From positions 2,170,001 to 2,234,000 of the forward strand of contig JBANDB010000015.1 of the NCBI GenBank assembly GCA_037576215.1: a DNA stretch of 64,000 nt. The letters run 5' to 3'. Both the position numbers and the translations under genes were made by a program. The first letter of the stretch is position 1. Each line of letters opens with the position of its first letter. Shown piece after piece: positions 9,893 to 19,453 of this stretch. Source of the stretch: Armillaria gallica (taxonomy: Eukaryota > Basidiomycota > Agaricomycetes > Agaricales > Physalacriaceae). A model generated the notes under the pieces. The model did no database searches. It saw only the letters and a list, made by a program, of their open reading frames with translations, and was not told where the DNA came from.

Positions 9893-11307
9893 TTAGGGGA
9901 AAATCAGTTCTAATAAAGCATGTAAAGCACCATGACTGACACTCATTTGACCCATTTCATAATGATCATTGAATATCTCATTAGATATTGTGACAACGGG
10001 CACCTGTCCTTGCATTCCTTCCGTAGGCCGTGCCGATTGAGAAGTAATATCTCTGAACATCATGGTCGTGATGCTCATGTCAGTTGAAGACTTATAAGTA
10101 TCATGTCCACCGATAATTTGGAAACGGGAATTCAGCACCATGTAAATGGAATTAGCATATAGCTTCGGAACGAGCAGGCCGGGAATTATGAAGAAGGCCT
10201 GTTGGGGTAACGCAATAACAAGGACGAAGCTGAGTAGAGCGGCAGCAGTTGAGAGTAAGTAGTATTATTATTCTAACAGCGGTGGATGGTGCGGATTAAA
10301 TGCCTGTTACAGATCCCGTTTCAATAGTGAGACAAATTATCTTGGTGACCAGTATTTGGGTGCGACAAAAATTAGTAGTGGTGCGCAGAAGCTACGAACT
10401 AGTATTAACATCAATCAAGATAGCTGAGAGAGAGAAAAAGTGTTCACATAGTAGGTCATGCAGATAGCGATAAGGATATCACATACCGTGCCGGCTCCGC
10501 ACCCAAGCTAGACATGCTTCAGCACGATGAACTTGTGATGTCCAGTCAGCTACACACCCCGACAGTGATGTACGTCTTCATGTCGTTGAGTTTAGTGAGG
10601 TTGCCTACTTGGAAACAGTAAATGCCTGAGATCATAGCTGCCACAGAACTGGTCAACAATACCTGTAAATAGATGAGTTAGGCTGCTATGGAGAAGGAGC
10701 ACAGAAACAAACACAAACAAGGAATATTGGGATGATTTGTGATTTTGATAATACAAAGATTCGGTATGCATAGAACATTTGCCCAGCACCAGCAGCTGAT
10801 CTCATGATAAGTAACAGAAGATAGGTAGAGAATGTTCCACGCACCAACAGCGCTCATAATGGGGACAGTGAGCCAATTAAAATTCATTCTAGTCAAGGCG
10901 TCCATATCACCGAAGCCGTACCCATATGTTGCAAACACGTCGTGGGCAACAAGCATCGTCTGCACAAATTCGATGACATAAATGCCATAGACGAGATATT
11001 TTGTGAATCATCTGTCGTTCAGAAATGCTAGATAGTATAGATCTAACTAGAATGCATTAGAAACAATCTGCTGGAGAATGACCTGGAGCTATGCACAGAG
11101 TTGAACAGAAAGGGTCCCGAAGAGTCCCCAATTCAAGAGACATGCTACAATCTAAATTCTTGTGTTATGGACAGATAGACTGGACGTGCAATTTGACAAA
11201 CGTAGGGTCCAGACCTGAAATAAGATAAATCAGGAAATACCACTGCTCGATTCTACGAGTGTAACTTACAGTTCTGCTATGGGATGACCTGCAAGGATGG
11301 GTTGCAT
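9893..11307 (-). pseudogene. DUF6534-family membrane protein gene with one in-frame stop
   Basis: Minus-strand exons rebuild most of a fungal DUF6534 protein (several membrane helices, function unknown). The start at 11307 gives MQPILAGHPIAELSGPYI and LLNWGLFGTLSVQLYLYYLA. Next come YLVYGIYVIEFVQTMLVAHD, FGDMDALTRMNFNWLTVPIM, GQMFYAYRIFVLSKSQIIP, AAMISGIYCFQVGN, DILIAICMTYYV and QAFFIIPGLLVPKLYAN. The soluble tail is NSRFQIIGGHDTY and SITTMMFRDITSQSAR, ending at TAA 9893. Most introns keep consensus ends. A TGA at 11008-11010 interrupts LNDR-stop-FTKYLVYG, where relatives usually have an aromatic or other sense codon. One intron near 10280 lacks a clear donor. It is probably a recent pseudogene. 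Confidence 0.7.
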
Positions 11308-11420
11308 GATGTGTCTGAGGTTGCTTTACTGATACTGAAGGGGAAGAATCTGTAGATATATACTAAAACCTATGCGAGAGAGTTGAAAGATGAAAGACAC
11401 GTAAGATAGGCCAGGCAGGC

Positions 11421-11447
11421 AGGTAGTATTACGTGGCAGTGTCCACA
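11421..11447. repeat. Short dispersed repeat, copy 1
   Basis: AGGTAGTATTAC-GTGGCAGTGTCCACA recurs at 33902-33928 with two differences. It may be the end of a mobile element. Confidence 0.5.
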
Positions 11448-11604
11448 TATCACATCACTGAAATGAGGTGGAAGGCAGTCCAGCTGCTCAACAAGTTTAT
11501 CAAGTTGGCATTGAAATTTCTCTGGGAACGAACTATGAGAACAAGGAAGGTCGTACCAGATCTATAACTCACCAAGCTATTTGTGGCAGCGTTTGACCTT
11601 CGTC

Positions 11605-12126
11605 TCATCCAACATCTAGGGCGTAAAAACCTGCTTTTGACACAGGTTTTCCTGTCATCAGAAAGATTTCTGATATTTCACAGCATCCGATGTGTCCGTT
11701 TGTGCAAAGGAATCTCACAAATGTGCCGTTGATATGCACTACACTTTCCTTGCAAACCATTATTGGGTCATGCCTTCCCACAAGCCTCCTCCTCGATATC
11801 ATAGTCCACTGAGAACGATCCCAGAAATGAAAACTTGCTGACAACCGGGCCAGAGAGCAAGGTGCTCAGCGCTAAAATGCACCCACGATGGTCATGGGAG
11901 GTGTGGAAAAGAAACACTGGTAACAATTCTTCATACAGTTTTGATGCAACAAAGCCACAGCTTCAGAAGATAACATATGAGTGAGAGACAGAAAAGGTTT
12001 AGCCAGGGGAGTTTGAGCAAAGCATAGTTTCAATAGTGATACGTAACTTACTGTTGACCGCCAAGACGACCGTAACTGTGTGCTCCCCTGCTCGCTTTTC
12101 ACGCCATCTTCTCTTGAAGAATTCAT
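11605..12126 (-). CDS. Unassigned minus-strand exons
   Basis: Two open stretches, 12126-11872 (MNSSREDGVKSEQGSTQL with a GTAAGT donor after WRST) and 11844-11605 (SASFHFWDRSQWTMISRRR). They lie between the DUF6534 gene and the thioesterase relic. They could be one small spliced gene or debris. No family was recognised. Confidence 0.2.
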
Positions 12127-12206
12127 TTTGAACTAGATACAGTATTTAAATAAAGCAGCTGTCTATCACATCTGTTATAAAACTACTATGATATCGCAGC
12201 GCACCC

Positions 12207-12785
12207 TCAAAGTTCATCCAGATAGGCACATCCATCAACAAGCGCCTGAGTCACAGCTCCCAGCTGATAGCAACACGTCAGATCCTATTGATCAACAACG
12301 GGGAAAATAGACTCACATGAGGCATAGCAAAGGTCATAAAGTGCATCCCAGGAAGGTGGATCACCTTTATTGGCACACCTACCAGGCCTGATGAATCATT
12401 GGCCAAAAGACATGGGTCTGTCCCCTTATCCGACATCCACCGGGGAACAGGGTATGGCAAGAACGCATTGGGCAGGATCCCCTCTTTGTTATGCAGCAAC
12501 ACCAAGAGAGGGTATGGCCTGCCAACAATTCTAGGATCATATCTTCAAAAACGGCACGTTTTGCTGCAGCTGCTTCCACATCATCCGTCCAATCGGAGTG
12601 CGACCCCCACGTGTAAAGGCACCCGAAGTCACCACCATGAACTCATTTGATGAGGGGACATGGTCTACCAGGAATGGAGAGTCGATGAGCATGACACCCT
12701 TCACGGGGACCCCTCTCCTCATTAGTTGCCACACTGCTTCAGCCCTCAACTCCTCCATAGATACCCTGAAGGACGTAGCTGTCAT
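12207..12785 (-). pseudogene. Orphan polyketide-synthase thioesterase domain relic
   Basis: On the minus strand the C-terminal half of a fungal PKS/NRPS-type thioesterase can be read: [38 protein letters not shown], then after a one-base frame change [36 protein letters not shown] and a final exon QALVDGCAYLDEL ending in TGA at 12207. H of PGMHF fits the catalytic histidine position. The GxSxG nucleophile motif is not present; RVSMEE stands in its place. No ketosynthase, acyltransferase or carrier domain lies upstream. It is non-functional. Confidence 0.65.
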
Positions 12786-12931
12786 CGTTGTCGTGCGCTG
12801 TTAGCATTACGATCTTGATCCCGCTCTCCTCCTCGACATCTCCTGCCCTCCTGTGTGTTCTCCACACAATCTCCTTATGTAGCAGCCCTCCCAACAAGTA
12901 TTCTCAGGGCCCTGTATCACAGAAAAAATTG

Positions 12932-12944
12932 CCCCCCCCCCCCC
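12932..12944 (+). repeat. Homopolymer tract of 13 C
   Basis: Uninterrupted poly-C followed by TTGAG. Simple-sequence DNA; length may be uncertain for sequencing reasons. Confidence 0.8.
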
Positions 12945-12949
12945 TTGAG

Positions 12950-13780
12950 TCCCCGCCACCATCGTCATCGTCGCTGTTGTCCTGACTGTCGTCATCGCCG
13001 GTGTTCGCTCGTTCATGTCCCATGGTAGCAGATGGGCACTGATACCGAATCCTTTGATGTATTCGAGTTCTTGAAGGGCCATGAACCTCGTCCATGGGGG
13101 CGATTGACACAGATATCGCTACAAGAGATGATGGGTTGGTGGGGGGGAGGATTCTGACCGCATTTCATGCTGCAGTGAGCATTTGACATTGTTGTTGTCG
13201 CTGTAGATGGTGGAGGTGTCGTCGTAGTCGTCATTAGAGGAGGCACAGATGTTCGAGGGCTCACATGGCTGGTCACTGGTGGGGGTGGGATGGACACAAT
13301 CTGGGGCTCTTGGTGCCGCCAGATGCATCAAATGGACCTAAAAAGCAGGATGAGTAACGGAATAATAAAATACACACCTTTTCATGTTCACAAAACCGGT
13401 ATTGAGGAGCGCACTATACACCATTGAAGGTAGTAAAAGGCAAGAAAAGAGTGGCACAGCCACTTCACCGGTACTTGGTTCATCAATCAGACTGTGGCAA
13501 GCAGAATGCATGCTCGAGCATCCTCTACTCTATTCTCCTACTCTGAGGCCCAAAAATTTAGTGAGATATACTGTTTCATACATTTTACATACCATAAGCA
13601 TAAAGCAAATGACTTTCTTCTAGTTTATTTAGCACAAATAATATTCGGAAAGATAATTGTCCATAAAAGGGTCTTTGTTTGGTCCTGTTGAATTCTAAGG
13701 TAAAACTTAAAAGTAAGGGTCCTGGATCAAAATGCAGCACATAAGGACGAATCCTCGTAAACTCGGACTCGTAACAGACC
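12950..13780. other. Low-complexity interval without a supported gene
   Basis: GTC/GAC/ATG-rich trinucleotide-like sequence around 12960-13260 produces D/S/T/P-rich frames on the minus strand. 13560-13740 is AT-rich. This could hold a retroelement LTR or leader upstream of the gag frame, but no matching second LTR was seen. Confidence 0.35.
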
Positions 13781-13781
13781 A

Positions 13782-16700
13782 ATGATGGCGAAACTGACAC
13801 GTTCGACTAGAAATGGTGGACAGAAGAAGAAGAAGAGAGGAGGCAACGTTGAAATGACGATGCCATGAGTCGATGGGGAAGAGGAAGGGGTTGACCTCAC
13901 CTCAAGGCCAGCGAAGTCATCGCTGGCCCCGAAGAAGCCCACTCTTGTGTTCGAAACGAAGCAGGCTGCTGACTCCAAACACATATATGAGGGCGAAGTG
14001 GTCGAGCAAGAAGGAGAGCTCGACGGTGAGTACTCAGTTGAGGACCCCAACATTGAGACGGTGCCCTACGACTTAGAGGCACTTCTTGGATCACATCAAT
14101 CATCCATCGACCAGCGCCAGCGGAATGGAGATGACGGTCAGTTGCTGCGGTTAGACATACCGGTGACGTCGAGCACACTATTCGAGGGAGGATACGTGCC
14201 AGTAGGCAAATTCCGCCCTAATGCCACGTTTGAAAGTATATGAATGCCCCCAATACCCAGGAAGGTACCGATCCCATCCAACAGCTCGAACTGGCGAAAG
14301 CCAGCTACAGTTACAGTTGAACTGGTATCTGAGGAGGAAGGAGACGAATACGAGGACATGGACAACAACAACAAGTATGACACGACATCGCCGGTCAAAC
14401 CAAACCTATGGTTCCCAGAACCGATACCAGGCCCACAACCGGGATTCCCGAGCGTGAAATGACCATTGGTGGCCCGTATGATAACTCCAATGAACACTGG
14501 AGGATCGCGGTCACCATACGCAAGTGCGGCCAGGGCACCAGAATTCGAGATGACTGAGGACGAGATTATTGGGGTAAGAAAGGTGGTGAACGAGTTCATT
14601 GGCGACGACGCGATGATGAAGAAGGCAGTTCAGTATCAACTGCAGTTGATGGGGCATGCACAGCGTGCCACGCTGAGCCATATCACACATACCCAGACAG
14701 CCAAGGTATTTGAGCGTCTCAGATTCACACACGTTGATAGTAAATCAAATGAGTATATCTGGCAATACAACGCAGAGATCTTGACAGTTATGCTGGGTCG
14801 TGAACTCAGTCTTACAGATGAAAACATCAAGAAAGAGTGAGCATCGGAGGTGAGCGAGAGGATGATACTGTCCTTTGAACAACAATGCAGGCGAATCGAG
14901 GCCCGACTAGCAAAAGGGAAGGCTTCTGTCACTGAAGACAGGATTGATGAAGGGGTGCCTCTCCTACCAAAACCCAAGTCGGAGGCAACACTGGATCAAA
15001 GACCATCAACCTCGGTGAAGGAACCTAAACCGGAGATGGTGAAGGAAGAACCAGAGGAGAAACCTCTGAACAACAACGGTCATTCGATGTCGAACGACAT
15101 TCATGAACTGAAGAATAGGGTCGTACTGCAGCGAATACGACTAAGCCAGTTAAAGGATGGCATAGAACCGACGGTCCCAGACCAGGGGATCGTATTTGAC
15201 GACAAAAACAATGCGTGGCTACGCCCTGAGAAGGCTGCAGACAAAGCTCTGGACAAGAATCCCGATAATAGGAACAACATCGATCAGGAAAAGATTGAAC
15301 AAGGGAGGGGTCGAGGGGGACCCCCTAGTGACGATGACAGCTCCGGAGACGAAAGTGGCGACGACAAGCGTAGGGATCCATTCACACCTAGGCCGTCATC
15401 GCAGGGAGCGTCAACCGCCCTGCCGGCAAGGCTCACCGAGGCGAAGGTGAGGCACAGTGAATGGAAGTATCAGCAGATAGTGGATTTTGTGTAAAAGAAT
15501 CTAGAAATGTGATCACGATACCGGACGGAGTGAAGTCCTCCAGGTTTGACCCTAAGTCGCTGAAGAAATATGATGGCACAGCATCTCGGGAGGCCTTCTG
15601 GGAATGGTTGAGTGTCGTCTATGGTTATAGGATCGCGCAGTTGGGAGGACCAGAAAGGGATGAAGAGAGACTATTCATCCTGGACTCACTGCTGGACAGC
15701 AAGGCTAAACAGTGGTTTCAGTACCGGCTCGACAGACCAGGGAAACCCACCCCATCGTTCCTTGAAATGCTGATAGATATATATAACCGATTCATCCATG
15801 ACTCCGCATTGCAGGACACAAGGCAGGCATTCAAGGATGCCAGGTGGGAAGACATGGACGAATCGGTCGAGGGATGGAAGGACTTACTAAAGCAATTGGT
15901 AGACGACATGGATATCCTCCCTGATGAATACTCGATTAAGAGTAAATTCATGGAGAGACTACCCCAATATATCCAATCACACGTCTTCGCTGACAAAATG
16001 TCAGTAGAATATAATAACCTGGAGGAGTTGTATCAAGCGGGATTGGATGCAGAGTACGCCGTGAAGGCAGAACGCTGGTTTGCCAAGTCGGCGAAGACCA
16101 GTAGGAGCAATGAGGAGCATCCTGAACGAACCTCGAAAGGCGGAGATATCAAGATTGCGAGAAACAGTAACTTCGGGAATAGAAGGAGGTTCCTGAGCTC
16201 GCAGCCACTGGGATCGGGGGCTGTCAAGGTGAAATCCCCCGATAAGCCTCAACATATAGAGCGACGCCCGCCGCAAGGGAATAAGCTGACGAGGCCCAAA
16301 CTGACCAAAGTGAAGGGTGCCAGGATTGAAAGTGGGGCACGATGGCGCCCCATCATATGCTTCTGTTGTGGAAAGGAAGGCCACATAGCCTCCAGCCAGG
16401 AGTGCCCTGAGAATGGAAAGAAGCCATCATACGCACAGATCAGAGCGGTGCACATGATAATACTGGACGCCATATCTGAATCCGTGGGAGCTGAAGAGCA
16501 CCCAGACACGGATGGAGATGACAAGGCTGTGAACGAGATGTATGATAACATTGATATGGAAATTTATGAGGAATATGAGGACAGCGACAACTCTGAAGGC
16601 GAGGTCGAGACGATGAATCGGATCGCAGATGCCGACAAGGACAGCAGCTCCACTGCAGGTGATCCATGTTCCAATGATGAAGTCATGTATAGTAACCCCT

Positions 16701-16798
16701 CAGTGGAGGACGAATCTGAACTCATGCAAGAGATACTGCTAGCAGACTTCGGGGGACCGATCCCGGATAGCACCACCAGCCCAGTCCTGAGAATCTGA
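13782..16798 (+). pseudogene. Ty3-type retrotransposon gag, truncated, with TGA stops
   Basis: One reading frame starts at ATG 13782 and runs to 15494. It is interrupted only by TGA codons at 13866, 14241, 14460 and 14838. It then continues after a frameshift near 15480 up to TGA 16796. The N-terminal part is acidic, Ser/Pro-rich and disordered (DSSGDESGDDKRRDPF). The retrotransposon gag core is at about 15560-16090 (DPKSLKKYDGTASREAFWEW; LLDSKAKQWFQYRL; FMERLPQYI). A Cys-rich knuckle near 16357 reads CFCCGKEGHIASSQEC, a CCHC variant with a wider last spacing. Gag would form the cytoplasmic particle shell. Only about 95 nt of a following frame remains, and protease, reverse transcriptase and integrase are missing. 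Confidence 0.8.
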
Positions 16799-16895
16799 GT
16801 CGATCCGAAATCGGTAGTGCGACTGGAGGATATGACAATCATGGCAATGACTGAGGTAGGGGAGATGGTACCGCAACAAGGGAAGGTACAGTTGA
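16799..16895 (+). pseudogene. Stub of the frame following gag
   Basis: Reads VDPKSVVRLEDMTIMAMTE and on, in frame after TGA 16796, then is cut at about 16895 where sequence homologous to 24640 begins. It is probably the start of the retroelement pol or the gag C-terminus. Confidence 0.5.
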
Positions 16896-18480
16896 GCCAC
16901 ATGGTAGGGAACCTCTTCGTCTGAACGGCATTATCTCTCCTTTATCCTCTTGGCTCCCCGAACATTGTTATCAACTCACGCCCCAGTCACGAAATCCATG
17001 GGAAAGACATCATCTGTATCTCAAACTGGTCCCAGAGGCGGTTCTGTTCATCAGCACGGAGGTCGATGTCCAGTTTCACGAGCTCACAATATACGACGAG
17101 GGCACACGCTTTGACTGGCACTGTGACTTGACCCACAAGAAGAACCACCACATCACCGTCCTAGTTGCGCCCAACACATCCTGGTCAGGCAATGGATTCT
17201 AATGAGATGGCTGCAGACATACATCCCAAAATTGCCAGCAACTCTGAGCCCCAACACAATATGTTCATCTGTATGCCGCAAGCTAATCCGTCACCCCTTG
17301 CTTATACTCCTGCAGCTGAGGAGTGCGACTTGACCCTCGATGTTGTGAGCAGAAAATTGCAGACAGAATTAACAGGGGAGGAACCTAATCCACATTCACT
17401 GAACTCTGCAATGCTCCAAACCCTGCCCAGCTGCTATGCCTTGCGATGGTTCCATTACCTTGAGCGATCTGCACCTCTTTAACTACCTAAATCTTTTCCT
17501 ACAAACCTTCCCATCCATAAGCACCATCAATACCGACCTACCGACTCTTACACAAAATTTCTCTGTTATCTCAGCGTCAAGTATACCAAAACAGTTGCCA
17601 ATCCATCACCACCTGATTCACCTGCAAGACGATGTATCTTCTCTACCCACAATCAGATTATCAACCAACTCCACCCCATATGCAAACCGCGCCAGCTCCT
17701 CAGGCTCGGCACTGTGCTTGACAGTGACTTGGAGGGCGCAGCGGTTAACTTCTGGTGGGAGGCAACGAGAGATCTTATAGACTACAGCAGATCATATTCT
17801 ATGAGGTCTACTACTATTTCGACTGCAACTCACGCTCGTGCTGGCTGTTGAATGACTAGACATGGTGCCCCTTCCAAAGCATACTGAAACTTGCTGTGGG
17901 AAGGATGGTCAATACACGCTGCCTCGAAGGGTACATCACGACTCTGTTGGTGACAGAGGAGAGCCTCCCAGGTTTGCGAGAATTTAGGTGGATGAGCCAG
18001 CTGATCGTCATGATGCTTAACGTTGGGTGTATGCATGACCAGAGAGTCTAGGACGTGACTACACGGTGAGATGTCTTGTGTATCGGAGTGGACGCTGGCT
18101 GTCGTACAGACTCGATGAAATGGAATGGCATGGCAGAAGAGGAGGATTTGCAAAGCCAAAGTCCGCACTGTAGCAATGAGAATGCATGCACAGAGGGTAC
18201 CTTTGTCCGTCAGGTCAATGCCTTGCAGCAGCATCTCAATCAGTTCTAGAGGTAGCACCACCCGCATTGGAGGTTGGAGTAATCTCATTCGCCTGACGAC
18301 TTTAGGGCGGACCACGCCGGTGCATTCAAGGCATTGTTTGCACCTTATCTCTGTGATGGCATCTCTGCGGGTCCACTTTGACTGGAGGCTTGGATTGTCT
18401 GGCTCGGCGGTGTTACTCCCCCATCCAAGACAAGCAACAGATACGTTTCCAAGTAAAAAGGTACCGTCATGATAAAGAAG
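16895..18480 (+). pseudogene. 2OG-Fe(II) oxygenase-like relic, copy 1
   Basis: Reads YDEGTRFDWHCDLTHKKNHH and then ITVLVAPNTSW near 17090-17190. The H-x-D iron ligand pair of the prolyl-4-hydroxylase-like fold is changed to R-F-D. The frame stops right after. Further down, fragments such as IIFYEVYYYFDCN (about 17790) and KALFAPYLCDGIS (about 18325) are broken by many stops. Copy 2 lies at 24640-25330. Confidence 0.6.
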
Positions 18481-18654
18481 GAAAAGGATGACTCTCATAG
18501 GTATGTCAATTTTACGTCTTTGAATAGCGACTATGTTATTGCTATTTTCAAAAATGATGAGATTCCGAAAATAAAATAAAAGTTTTGCGTCTTATTTGGG
18601 CCCCGCTAAAAGGCCTCTGAGCTGGCATTCAGAGGTTATGGTGATCGACGTCAT

Positions 18655-18760
18655 CGGTTCTCAGCAATCGTCCCGCCACTTCGGCAATCGGTCCGGATGC
18701 CGCTTCTGTTTCAACGACCGGTACTGGCACCATCGACTTCGGCCATCTGCTCCCATTTGT
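18655..18760 (+). repeat. Dispersed repeat R1, short copy
   Basis: Contains CTTCGGCAATCGGTCCGGAT and CGCTTCTGTTTCAAC, followed by CTGCTCCCATTTGTGAAGG, matching 8205-8265 and 23409-23455. Confidence 0.6.
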
Positions 18761-18984
18761 GAAGGTGTTGCGATGTCCCGCAGCACTCCGAGGAATTGTT
18801 CTATCTTTCCCTTCACACTGCCACTTCTAGTACGTCCGAGTCGAAGGACCGAAAACTTCCCACGAAACTCGAATTCTCGCCCACAAATAGTGAAGTTCCT
18901 GGAGAACTGGAGAATGTTTCTCTTGCCTCGAAGACGTTTATTTGGACCTGGTAATATGCCATTGATGGAAGATCGATTGTGTTA

Positions 18985-19250
18985 TCCTTCCAGTTGTTTT
19001 CTACAGCAGATTTCTCTCAAGGTTCATGTTCCAAATTTTTTTTTGATAAGGTCTATTTACAACTCTGACAGGCTGCAAGAATCCGGCTGAGGAGAATCGC
19101 ATACTTCAATACATTGATGTTATGATCTACTCTTGGATCCGGGTATAGTCTTGAACGAGGTCTTATCGTACATCTTCCAGAACGGCAGATCAGCAGGAGC
19201 TAGCTCCGAAGAATATTGTACGTGCTGAGCGGGGTGAGAAGCATCACGAT
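18985..19250 (+). repeat. Conserved leader of the cluster gene, copy 1
   Basis: Shares TTCTACAGCAGATTTCT, TTTGATAAGGTCTATTTACA and the GATCTGCTCTTGGATCC-like block with 37150-37330 and 29755-29920. Each copy lies 0.3-0.9 kb before a cluster-gene start, so the duplicated unit includes upstream DNA. Confidence 0.6.
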
Positions 19251-19395
19251 TCGCATGTGAGACACTGCTCAACCAGCGGAAGTCGCATGATGGCTGCATA
19301 CATATCATCACCGCCATGTTCCTGTGGAGCGACGGGATTCGTACCGTTCTTACAACAGCTTCCATCACGGATCGTTTATTGGTGCCGCGATGATG

Positions 19396-19402
19396 TATAA
19401 AG
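19396..19402 (+). promoter_or_regulatory. TATA box of cluster gene copy 1
   Basis: TATAAAG 58 bp before the ATG. The same element sits 54-58 bp before the start of all four copies, in the context GTATAAAGTTGCGCAT, so it is the likely core promoter. Confidence 0.6.
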
Positions 19403-19453
19403 TTGCGCATGTATGGTGTACCGCCTATCTGTTCATTCTCTCGTTGTACCACC

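Noticed and set aside
17830..18498. 222-codon minus frame
   Set aside because: Lies antisense to fragments of the 2OG-oxygenase relic and has no recognisable domain.
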